Translations under genes and position numbers: made by a program
Origin: JAWPMV01 sp038527215
GTDB taxonomy: Bacteria > Bacteroidota > Bacteroidia > J057
Assembly (NCBI GenBank): GCA_038527215.1
Contig: JBCBGC010000112.1
Location: forward strand, 1-28,967
Direction: 5' to 3'
Length of the DNA stretch: 28,967 nt
Part shown: in pieces, positions 1 through 7,194 of the stretch
How the letters are laid out: each line of letters starts with the position of its first letter
Position numbering within the stretch: the stretch's first letter is position 1
Notes under the pieces: model-generated
What the model saw: only the letters and a program-made list of their open reading frames with translations
Database searches by the model: none
Told to the model about the DNA's origin: nothing

Positions 1-16
1 GCTATTTTCATTTCGC

Positions 17-397
17 TTAAGGGAGCTTTCCTTTTTTCTGAAGCGCTTCTACAAAACCAGCCAGCTTTCTCCGGGACACAGGTACCCTGGTTCCATCCTG
101 GAGGACAGCAAAACTTCCCTTGATGTTGCGGTAAGATTTTACAAAATCCGGATTGATTAAGTGAGAACGGTGGACCCTGATGAAGGCGTTTTCCGGTAGG
201 GTAGCCTCCATCTGTTTGAGGGTCTTAGCCAGGTGGATCATTTCCCCATCCACCAGAAAAAGTTTCACATAATTGTTATCCGCTTCGATGCGTACGATGT
301 CCCCCGCTCCCAAAAAAGAGAATCCTGAGACATGCTTAAGGATAATTTTTTCATTCATACGAAATTGATCCTTCTGAAAGGAAAATTGCTTCAACAT
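17..397 (-). CDS. Stand-alone LytTR DNA-binding domain protein
   Basis: This 126-residue protein is almost entirely a LytTR domain, the DNA-binding module of AlgR/AgrA/LytR-type regulators. Visible hallmarks are the segment IEADNNYVKLF (about residues 37-47), the FIRVHRSHLIN core (about 72-82) and the PVSRRK stretch near the C-terminus, all in family order. There is no receiver domain, unlike most LytTR response regulators, so it may respond to a partner or simply to its own level. The first Met (397) is used here; a second Met at about 358 would remove 13 residues and leave the domain intact. It is divergent from the sigma factor gene across about 139 bp, so the two may share a control region. 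The domain call is firm; its targets are unknown. Confidence 0.88.
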   Translation of the reverse strand: MLKQFSFQKDQFRMNEKIILKHVSGFSFLGAGDIVRIEADNNYVKLFLVDGEMIHLAKTLKQMEATLPENAFIRVHRSHLINPDFVKSYRNIKGSFAVLQDGTRVPVSRRKLAGFVEALQKKGKLP

Positions 398-536
398 GTT
401 CTCAATGGTTGGTTTTTTATTCTACAAAGAGCGATCTCGTGAAAAATCTTGCCCTTTTTACTTACTTTAGTCTCTCTAGTGAATAAAATGTTAACGGGAT
501 TAGCATATTTATCTCGATGTTAAGAATACTTGATAG

Positions 537-1100
537 ATGAGCGGGACTACGAACTCAGCAGAGTTGCTGCTGGCGGATTTACGAGCAGGGGGAGCAGCAC
601 AGGAAAAGGCCATTGGGGTCATTTATGATAAGCACTATGCTTTTATCTATAAGATGATCAAGGAGAATCGAATCTCTGAAGAAGAGGCCATTGATGCTTA
701 TTCAGACGCGGTGGTCGCCTTTCGCCGCCAGGTGGTTTCTGGGACTTTTCGGGGCGAAAGCAGTTACGCTACCTACCTTTATCGGATTTTTTTAAACAAG
801 TGCCTTAACGCTATTCGAAAGCGCGGGACTAATAAAGTTGAATGGGAATATGAATTACCCCTTCATCTTCAGGATCGGGAACCCCAAATTATCCAGCTGC
901 TGGAGGTCCGGGAAAAAATGGAAGATCTCAGTAGATACCTGGGTAAGCTCGGCCAGAATTGTAAGGAGATTTTGCTGGACGCGATTTACTGGGGATACCG
1001 GATGGAAGAAATTGCTCAGCGATATGGGTATAAAGATGCCAAGACGGTACGGGTGAAAAAACATACCTGTTTACAGCAATTGAGGAAATTGATGTCCTGA
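537..1100 (+). CDS. ECF-type RNA polymerase sigma factor
   Basis: This 187-residue sigma-70 family protein is of extracytoplasmic-function size. Region 2 spans about residues 25-95, with the pattern GTFRGESSYATYLYRIFLNKCLNAIRK typical of Bacteroidota ECF factors (given in shortened form: GTFRGESSYATYLYRI). Region 4 spans about 135-186, with LGQNCKEILL followed by an EIAQRYGY helix-turn-helix. Such factors direct RNA polymerase to a small regulon and are usually held by a membrane anti-sigma factor. The next gene, 34 bp downstream on the same strand, is a one-span membrane protein with an anti-sigma-like N-terminus, so the two probably form an operon. I saw no clear -33/-7 pair in the 139 bp upstream. 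Its regulon cannot be read from this window. Confidence 0.88.
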   Translation: MSGTTNSAELLLADLRAGGAAQEKAIGVIYDKHYAFIYKMIKENRISEEEAIDAYSDAVVAFRRQVVSGTFRGESSYATYLYRIFLNKCLNAIRKRGTNKVEWEYELPLHLQDREPQIIQLLEVREKMEDLSRYLGKLGQNCKEILLDAIYWGYRMEEIAQRYGYKDAKTVRVKKHTCLQQLRKLMS

Positions 1101-1134
1101 ACGCTTTTTTGAGTTTTAACGCACACATGAGTCT

Positions 1135-1875
1135 ATGAATGAGGATTTACTTCACCGCCTTGAGGCCTACTTTAGTCAGCAGCTTTCCGAAGCAGAAATG
1201 AAAAGCCTGGAGGCTGACATATTGGCTGATGAAAGGCTCGCCGAGCAGGTAAAAATATATGCCGCCCAACGTGCGATGGTGATGGCCGAAGGGGATCGCT
1301 TACTGGCCGAAAAGCTCCGCCAAAGGGGCGAAGCGGCCCGTAAAGAAGCCCCGGTCAAGCCGCTGAATACTTCCCGTCGTTCGCCTTGGCTGGCCGTGGG
1401 CATTGCCGCAGCCCTGCTTCTTTTAGCCGCCATTTTCCTGTATCCCAGCTTGTCTACCTCCGGCCCGGATTTGCAAGCCTTGTATGCCGCTAACTATGAG
1501 CCTCAGCCGGCTCCAGGGATGAGAAGCCAGGGAGAAATGGATTCTCTGTGGCAAGCGGGTGTCCTGGCTTACAGCCAGAAAGATTATGCTGGCGCTATTG
1601 CTTTATGGGAAAACCTGCCTGACACGCGTTCAGCCGAAACCCTGTTTTACCTGGGACAAAGTTATCTTGAGTTGGACCAGCCCGACCAGGCGCTTACTTA
1701 TTTCCGTCAGATAGCCGAGGAAAGTTCCCTCTATGATCGCAGCCAATGGCAAATCGCTTTGACGTTGCTCAAGTCAGGCGATGTTCCAACCCTTCGTACC
1801 CACCTTGCTAGCCTGCTCGAAAATCCTTATTTCTTTAAAAAAGAGGCAGCTCAGGCTCTGCTGGAGGCATTATAG
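1135..1875 (+). CDS. One-span membrane protein with periplasmic TPR domain; probable anti-sigma factor
   Basis: 246 residues in three parts. Residues 1-70 are a charged helical domain (RLEAYFSQQLSEAEMKSLEA), like the cytoplasmic sigma-binding part of Bacteroidota anti-sigma proteins, but without a zinc-binding His-Cys-Cys motif. Residues about 85-104 form one transmembrane helix. Residues 115-246 hold TPR-like repeats, for example AETLFYLGQSYLELDQPDQA. With the basic RRS before the helix the TPR part should lie in the periplasm. It follows the sigma gene directly and ends 2 bp from the stop of the converging CHAT gene. Seen: domain layout and gene order. Inferred: it binds and silences the sigma factor until its TPR part meets a signal or partner, perhaps the neighbouring CHAT protein. 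Confidence 0.72.
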   Translation: MNEDLLHRLEAYFSQQLSEAEMKSLEADILADERLAEQVKIYAAQRAMVMAEGDRLLAEKLRQRGEAARKEAPVKPLNTSRRSPWLAVGIAAALLLLAAIFLYPSLSTSGPDLQALYAANYEPQPAPGMRSQGEMDSLWQAGVLAYSQKDYAGAIALWENLPDTRSAETLFYLGQSYLELDQPDQALTYFRQIAEESSLYDRSQWQIALTLLKSGDVPTLRTHLASLLENPYFFKKEAAQALLEAL

Positions 1876-1877
1876 GC

Positions 1878-4751
1878 CTACCTTTTTCTCCTTCTGAACA
1901 GGGTAAGGATGATCAGCAAAATGATGAGGCCCGCTACCCCTACGGCCGTATAAGACCACCAGGGCCTGGGAATGGGCATTGGCTCATTTGGTCCCAGGTA
2001 GGTCCAGCCCGCCCAGTGGTAGGGAGCTTGATCCGGGTGAGTCTGCATATAAGCTAGCTGCGCTAATCGCAATGCCTCAGTCGGCTTTATTCCTTCCGCT
2101 AGCTGCTCATAAAAATAGTCCATGATGAATCGCTTGGCCTGAATCGGCTGGGCCCAAAGGCCGCTTAATACGGACGGAACTTCAGCATTACGCAAGGTCC
2201 TTCGCCAGGCTTGCATGCCTACTTCCCCAGCCAGGGAATCTTGACTGAACCATACATTGGGTGCTACCAATAAGTTACTACGAAGCGGAGACCAAATGAG
2301 GTTTTCCGGCAGGGAATATGGTTCACCGTTAGAGGTATCGGGCCAGACAATGCCTGCCAGGGAATAAGTGGGATACCCCAACAAGACCGCCGCCTCCAGA
2401 TGGACAATTTCCAGATCGCTCCCTATGGCTTCGAACATGCGATGAAATAACAGGCTATCTCGAGTATCTTCCCCCTGATAAATGCCCACGTCATATACCT
2501 TCCAGGCTTCCTGATTGCGCTGGGTCTGATAAAATTCCTGGAGTTGTTCTTGTTTTTCTGTACTGAGTCCGGCTTGCCCGGTGAAAAATGGGGAAGGGTA
2601 GAGGGGAAAAATCGCCATCATACGCGCGCGTTTCTCCCGCGGACTATAGGGCTGCCCCCAAGCTCCCGGCTCTACTATTACCCGGAGGCCCATGCTTTTG
2701 GGAAGAAAAGCCAGATCGCTAAAGCTGGAAAGGCTGTCCAGGGCCTGGGTTTCGGTCGTCAACAGGGCAAAAGGGAACGTATAAAGCCCCACATCTGGAA
2801 AGATGGTAAGGAGGTTTACCGAGGATAAGCGTTTTCGAGGCAGGAGGATTTCAGACCAATGCTGGGTATTGGAAAAAAAGTTTTGCCAGGATGGCTGCTG
2901 ATCCTCCTGAGATACCTCTAACAAAAAACTGCGCAAAGCACCTGAGGTTTCTGTAGCCCAGGCCTTTTTGTCCACCCAAAATTCATCCTGCGTGAGGCCA
3001 AAGCAGTATAAGGTCTCTTCTGCCAGGAAGTATTGGAGGACCATTTCCCCTTCGCTGAGCTTTTGTCGAAAATCCTTTACGTCCAGCGCGGTAGGACCTT
3101 TGAAATGATCGTAAAAACTAGGGTAACGTCGCTTGATCTGACGCTGTTCATAGGCGATTTGGTCCAGCAGGGCAGAGCGTTGAAGCTCTCTTTGTACCAA
3201 TCTGCTGCTGTCCCATCCGGCAGAAATTTGTAGATCGAGGGTGTACAATTCTTCTTGCAGATAGCCCAATCGCTGGCGCGCTACCGCAAGTGCATCCCCT
3301 GCGGGCCGGTCATACAGGCGCACCAATTGGGCTTGCCTGATACGGCTTTTCCCTTGCTGAGCCAGCAAAAAGGCTGCCCTTGCATAGCTTTCTTGTCCGG
3401 TCAGTTGGTGCAAATGGTCCGCACAGGCCACGGCTTGTGCATAACGGCTACGCGCTTCCGCCTGCCAGGTCTCCTCAAAGCCATACTTCCCGCCAAAGTG
3501 ATCGAGCTTGTCCTCTAATTGATGGGCCAGCTCAAACCCAGCCAGGGCAGCCTGATAATGATCTGCTAATTTCGTTTGGGCCGCATATTCGAGGAGGGCT
3601 TCTGCCTTGGCCCAAATTACGGGCAACATCGGTCCCAGAGGCGGAAAAGTTTCCGCCGCCGGATAGTCGGCCATGTCTTCACTATTAAACCCTTTTACGC
3701 CTGCTATCAGGGCTTTCTGGAAGGCAATGGCTGCATCCAGGGCCTCATTTTGTTTGGCTTTTGTATATCCCTGCAAGGCATAGATTTCAGCTTTGCGGAG
3801 ATGTGGCCCCGGATGAAGTTGCTGCCACTGGCCCAGGGCGAGTTGCAGGTTTTTTTCAGCCTCTGTCTCTTGTTGGGCTTTGATCTGTAAGCGGGCCAAT
3901 TGAACCAGGGTCGCAGACCAATTATAGGATTGAGGGGAGGTAAAAGTCCATTGTTGCCGGGCGTAGTGCAGGCTGCTATCAGGCATGTCCAGCCGGGTAA
4001 AAACCTCAACCAGATCGCCCCAAATTACCTGATTCCATTTGGCTTGTTGTTCCAGAGACATGCGCCCATACATTTCCTTTGCCCAGCGGGCATCGGCCAG
4101 GGCTTTGCTTAGCTGTTGTTGATCTCGATGAACGAGGTATGCCAGATGGGCAATTCGCACTTGCTGTTCCAGGCTAAGAGATAGGCTATCCGACCGGATG
4201 GCGTGAACGAGGGCGTTCAGGGTAGAAGCAGCTAGCTCCAACTCCCCCGCCTCCCGGCTGATTTGTCCAAGGCTCACCTGGATCAGGGCTGCCAGGGATT
4301 GCTGGTGTGGTCCATAGGTTTGCACATGGGTGAGCGCCTGCTCAAGGTATTTTTTTGCCTCCTGATGTGCGTCAGCATGGTGATGAGCGGTGCCCATGCT
4401 AAGAAGTACCTGAGCCAATAAGGTATCCTGGCTTTGTAGATAAGGTGTTAATTCTTTTTTGTAGCGGGTGTAATTGCCCATTTGCCCAGCCTGCTGGAAA
4501 GCGAGGGCCAGGTAGAGGTGTTCCAACAAAAAACGATGCTCGTCTCTGAGGCGATGGTAGAGCCGACTGGCCTGATGGTAATAATCCACCGACCGATCCC
4601 AGTTACCGCCTTGCAGGCTACTGTCTCCCAGCCGGTGGAGGGCCTGGGCTGAGTCCAGGACCGCCTCTCGCGTCTGCTGAGCCTGAAGAGTAGGCGGCAT
4701 TCCCCCCCATAGGAAGATCGTCAGCAACAGCAGAAAGCTCTTTTTGTGCAT
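1878..4751 (-). CDS. TPR-CHAT protein, membrane anchored, with catalytic His and Cys replaced
   Basis: 957 residues. A signal peptide (about 1-25, ending LQAQ) is followed by many TPR-like helices (about 30-480), a helical linker, and a CHAT domain (about 600-915). CHAT landmarks are clear: VPSVLSGLWAQP, then MDYFYEQLAEG and PTEALRLAQLAYM, then HPDQAPYHWAGWTYLG. One transmembrane helix (about 931-951) ends in RRRKR, placing the TPR and CHAT parts in the periplasm. CHAT proteases normally carry HxATH and LSAC-type motifs. Here these positions read HLEAA (the His becomes Ala, about residue 788) and VAPN (the Cys becomes Asn, about 832), while the GE ten residues further on is kept. The family is proteolytic; this member is inferred to be inactive as a protease and to act by binding. 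It converges on the sigma/anti-sigma pair. Confidence 0.87.
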   Translation of the reverse strand: MHKKSFLLLLTIFLWGGMPPTLQAQQTREAVLDSAQALHRLGDSSLQGGNWDRSVDYYHQASRLYHRLRDEHRFLLEHLYLALAFQQAGQMGNYTRYKKELTPYLQSQDTLLAQVLLSMGTAHHHADAHQEAKKYLEQALTHVQTYGPHQQSLAALIQVSLGQISREAGELELAASTLNALVHAIRSDSLSLSLEQQVRIAHLAYLVHRDQQQLSKALADARWAKEMYGRMSLEQQAKWNQVIWGDLVEVFTRLDMPDSSLHYARQQWTFTSPQSYNWSATLVQLARLQIKAQQETEAEKNLQLALGQWQQLHPGPHLRKAEIYALQGYTKAKQNEALDAAIAFQKALIAGVKGFNSEDMADYPAAETFPPLGPMLPVIWAKAEALLEYAAQTKLADHYQAALAGFELAHQLEDKLDHFGGKYGFEETWQAEARSRYAQAVACADHLHQLTGQESYARAAFLLAQQGKSRIRQAQLVRLYDRPAGDALAVARQRLGYLQEELYTLDLQISAGWDSSRLVQRELQRSALLDQIAYEQRQIKRRYPSFYDHFKGPTALDVKDFRQKLSEGEMVLQYFLAEETLYCFGLTQDEFWVDKKAWATETSGALRSFLLEVSQEDQQPSWQNFFSNTQHWSEILLPRKRLSSVNLLTIFPDVGLYTFPFALLTTETQALDSLSSFSDLAFLPKSMGLRVIVEPGAWGQPYSPREKRARMMAIFPLYPSPFFTGQAGLSTEKQEQLQEFYQTQRNQEAWKVYDVGIYQGEDTRDSLLFHRMFEAIGSDLEIVHLEAAVLLGYPTYSLAGIVWPDTSNGEPYSLPENLIWSPLRSNLLVAPNVWFSQDSLAGEVGMQAWRRTLRNAEVPSVLSGLWAQPIQAKRFIMDYFYEQLAEGIKPTEALRLAQLAYMQTHPDQAPYHWAGWTYLGPNEPMPIPRPWWSYTAVGVAGLIILLIILTLFRRRKR

Positions 4752-4770
4752 AGGGCTAAGTTAGGTGGGC

Positions 4771-4795
4771 CTTTGGTGCCTTCGGTACACCAAAG
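4771..4795 (-). promoter_or_regulatory. Inverted repeat in the leader of the CHAT gene, overlapping a -7-like box
   Basis: Perfect 8-bp arms, CTTTGGTG and CACCAAAG, are separated by 9 bp and lie about 20 bp before the CHAT start codon. Read on the minus strand, the outer arm overlaps TAACTTTG (4791-4798), an exact match to the Bacteroidota -7 consensus TAnnTTTG. No good TTTG/TTG -33 box stands at the usual distance. It could be an operator over the promoter or an RNA hairpin in the 5' leader; the sequence does not decide which. Confidence 0.45.
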
Positions 4796-4976
4796 TTACC
4801 GAATTCCTGCTTGCTATATACGGGGAGATGTTTGTTAGGGTATCCTACAGATCAACGGCTTGTAAGTATGGGTATAGGATGGTCTAAACTCAGATGACCT
4901 TCTCCCTAAAAACCGCAACGCTTAGGTTCTATTTTTGGGTCCTCGAAATTGTTACCTTTCCAGTAGGAAAAAAGTT

Positions 4977-5183
4977 ATGAAGAAGTCAAAATTTACCGAA
5001 TCACAGATCATTTATGCTTTACGTCAGGCTGATAGTGGCACTCGTGTAGATGCCATTTGCCGGGAACTGGGTATCAGCCAGGGTAATTTTTACAATAAGC
5101 GAAATAGCTTAGCAATCATCCTCAATCAAGAATCTATGGCACATCAAAAGACCCCCAATATTCTTCGCCTGATTCAATATTAA
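4977..5183 (+). pseudogene. Truncated IS3-family transposase OrfA remnant
   Basis: The first 40 or so residues (starting MKKSKFTESQIIYALRQADS, then the helix-turn-helix GTRVDAICRELGISQGNFYN) match the N-terminus of IS3-family OrfA proteins, which bind the element ends. Intact OrfA continues with WKKKYGG-like sequence and a leucine zipper to about 85-100 residues, and is followed by OrfB with a DDE catalytic core. Here homology stops after FYN (about position 5096), the frame runs into unrelated sequence to a stop at 5183, and its end overlaps the tail of the converging lipoprotein gene. There is no OrfB, and I could not identify terminal inverted repeats. I start at Met 4977 because the family begins there; an upstream in-frame Met at 4935 is not family-like. 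It marks a past insertion followed by deletion. Confidence 0.8.
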
Positions 5184-6147
5184 TAAAGGTAGTAAACCAA
5201 TCAGCAAAAATATCCCTTCCTCCGAGCGATTCAGCGTATTGCAGATGCATATATACCCATTTCCCATTGGGTGTTACGGAAAGTCTTGAATAATCCCTGT
5301 TGTAACATGAAAATGATTTGATCAGCCGTTCTTCCTTAGTTTCAACATCTATGATCACTAGTGAGATAGGATGAGAAGTTGGTTCTTCCATCAATAACCA
5401 AACCTGATGTTTCCCATCTGGATGCCAATTTCCAGTTAGAGCTCTCTTATATTTAGTGCTCACAGGAATATATAAACCATTCTGGGTGAGGTCGTAATAC
5501 CCAACACTTTCTCCATTTATAGATCCAAGTCCTTTTGTTCCGTTGCTCGACAGACGGTATCCTTGATGCAAGGTATCTAATTTGTTTCCCTCAATGTCTC
5601 CTCTATAGGCTGTTATTCCCTCATAAAAGTGAAAATGTTTGGAATCAGTAGGGTCCGATTGAAAAACAAATATATTTTGGTTTCCAGGAATTGAATAAAC
5701 TAGTTGGAGGCTATCACCATTTGATTTCATTTTCCAAATATCTCGCTGAATAACTAGTAAAAACCAATCATTTGGTATCCATAACGGAAGACCATTAGTG
5801 CCAGGTGGAAGTTTTTGGAAAAGATCTAATGTCTGCTTGCAGATGTCTACCATCATATAAAACTGATCTAAAGGATCGGTCCCGGTAATCAGCGAGAGAT
5901 ATTGGCAAGTATTATCTGGATTATTGGCGATTGTTTTTGTGAGAAAGGGATCTGGAAAGTCATTGTACTCCATCAAAGGGCCCGTTGGAGGCATAGGTAC
6001 TAAACGACATGAATCCTCATTAGAAAAGAATGGGTGATTTTCATTAATTTCAGCATCTTCATCAATTGGAGAAGGAATCTCAGGCTTACAGGCCATTAAA
6101 AAAAGCAAGAATCCATATAAGATAAAGGTGGTAAATCGATTATACAT
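5134..6147 (-). CDS. Lipoprotein of unknown function, beta-propeller-like
   Basis: 337 residues beginning with a lipoprotein signal peptide (YGFLLFLMAC, Cys about residue 20), so it is probably anchored to a membrane and faces the periplasm or cell surface. The rest has repeated short beta-type segments such as LSVTPNGKWVYMHL and GNWHPDGKHQVWLL, which resemble blades of TolB/WD40-like propellers (signatures PNGKWVY and PDGKHQ). I do not recognise a specific family. It lies 10 bp downstream of the orphan T9SS sorting-domain ORF on the same strand and its 3' end overlaps the IS remnant. Base composition is clearly more AT-rich than the flanking core genes, which suggests later acquisition. No function is assigned. 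Confidence 0.7.
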   Translation of the reverse strand: MYNRFTTFILYGFLLFLMACKPEIPSPIDEDAEINENHPFFSNEDSCRLVPMPPTGPLMEYNDFPDPFLTKTIANNPDNTCQYLSLITGTDPLDQFYMMVDICKQTLDLFQKLPPGTNGLPLWIPNDWFLLVIQRDIWKMKSNGDSLQLVYSIPGNQNIFVFQSDPTDSKHFHFYEGITAYRGDIEGNKLDTLHQGYRLSSNGTKGLGSINGESVGYYDLTQNGLYIPVSTKYKRALTGNWHPDGKHQVWLLMEEPTSHPISLVIIDVETKEERLIKSFSCYNRDYSRLSVTPNGKWVYMHLQYAESLGGRDIFADWFTTFINIESGEEYWGSFDVP

Positions 6148-6157
6148 TTCTATTTCT

Positions 6158-6409
6158 TTAGTCTTTTAAGATTCGTACACTTAGCACTTCGTTTTCAGTC
6201 TGTAAGTTGACGTGATATATCCCTTTTGCAATTTTTGATAAATCAATCATTTCTTTATGCTCTCCAGTAGAATAAACACTTTTGTCTTCCCAAATTAATT
6301 GCCCCTTTATTGAGATAAGGGATAGCTTGGTTCTTTGACCTGAATCAAATGAAAATTCAGCTTTTACTTTTTCCGAACGTGGATTTGGGTAACAGGTGAA
6401 TTTCATCAT
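6158..6409 (-). pseudogene. Orphan T9SS type A C-terminal sorting domain, probable 3' stump of a secreted protein
   Basis: The 83-residue reading frame is one complete type IX secretion sorting domain: CYPNP at the start, SLISIKGQLIWE in the middle, IDLSKIAKGIYHVNL near the end and a terminal VRILKD. Such domains sit at the C-terminus of large exported proteins and are removed after outer-membrane transport; alone, with no signal peptide and no cargo, it cannot follow the known route. Upstream of the Met the same frame stays open to a stop at 6473-6475, and reads SIVNELENMMKFTCYPNP, like the usual linker before the domain. So the ATG is probably accidental and the real gene lost its 5' part near 6440-6470. 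The downstream lipoprotein gene follows after 10 bp. Confidence 0.75.
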
Positions 6410-6462
6410 ATTTTCTAATTCATTAACGATTGAAAGACCCGCCAGTTTTTTAGTTAATAAAC

Positions 6463-6951
6463 ATGAATAAATTTAATCTTCCTTTTTTTGGTCAAATTAA
6501 ATTACCCTTTAGACCTGAATACCTTTCATCTCTTTTTTATAAAGGGGTAAATATGGATGTGGTGCTATATCTGGATGCAAAAGATATCGAATCAAACATG
6601 TTTTCAAAGGTTGACATGTTTCTCAGGGAATTCGCTAGCTGGGAAGCTAAGGCTAGATCTTCATTGCTGCAGGATTTTTTGGATGGGGGAGAAACTTACC
6701 ATCATCTGGCATGGTATCTAAAAATAATAAAAGGAGAGCATCCTGACGATTATGTCCATGTTAATTTAGACGACGGCCATGAAGCAGTCAGTAACTTTTA
6801 TCTAAAAACAGTATCAATTTTCCTGGAAAAGGAGGAAAAAACGAGCCAAATAGTCTTTGATTATTCTGTAAACACAAAGATCCTTGATCATATTATGGTG
6901 GTATATTTTTATTTAGATGGCAGTATTTTGAGGATATGTGAGGAAAGCTAG
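6463..6951 (+). CDS. Small soluble protein of unknown function
   Basis: 162 residues, no signal peptide and no membrane segment. It opens LPFFGQIKLPF and carries DVVLYLDAKDI, a pattern I loosely associate with DUF2004/DUF6985-like proteins and with immunity-type proteins of contact-dependent toxins, but the match is weak. It is acidic, with a central helical part (FLREFASWEAKARSSLLQDF) and beta-rich C-terminal half. It is divergent from the sorting-domain stump and its start lies where that lost gene appears to have been cut. Composition is AT-rich like the rest of the island. If it is an orphan immunity protein, the matching toxin is not in the window. That reading is a guess. Confidence 0.6.
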   Translation: MNKFNLPFFGQIKLPFRPEYLSSLFYKGVNMDVVLYLDAKDIESNMFSKVDMFLREFASWEAKARSSLLQDFLDGGETYHHLAWYLKIIKGEHPDDYVHVNLDDGHEAVSNFYLKTVSIFLEKEEKTSQIVFDYSVNTKILDHIMVVYFYLDGSILRICEES

Positions 6952-7194
6952 CATTATCTGAAAAGTTAAGCGAAATATTTAGGTAGCGGACAAAAACATA
7001 TAGAAGATAAAGTTACGTCCTGGATAAGTTTTTTGCTCAACATCTCTGGATAAAGGAAAGATCAGATTGTATCCGAGAGGAATTTCTCCGGGAGAGCAGT
7101 TCGCCTCAAATCATGCAAGCTCCCCCACCAACCTTTCCCTCCTCCCCGCGTTACAAAAAAGAACCCTCGCGCTATCCATCTCCAAATAGCTCAC
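6952..7194. other. Gene-free right edge of the AT-rich island
   Basis: 243 bp between the unknown small protein and the TraB-like gene. The AT-rich composition ends here and C-rich sequence (about 7090-7190) takes over. I see no convincing ORF, hairpin with T-tract, or -33/-7 promoter pair. Confidence 0.5.

Noticed and set aside
398..536. Promoter between the LytTR and sigma genes
   Set aside because: TACTTTAG (463-470) is close to the -7 consensus, but the only TTG nearby is 11 bp away, too near for a -33 box.
4752..5183. Complete IS3 element around the orfA remnant
   Set aside because: No OrfB, no matching terminal inverted repeats and no target duplication could be seen, so only a remnant is claimed.
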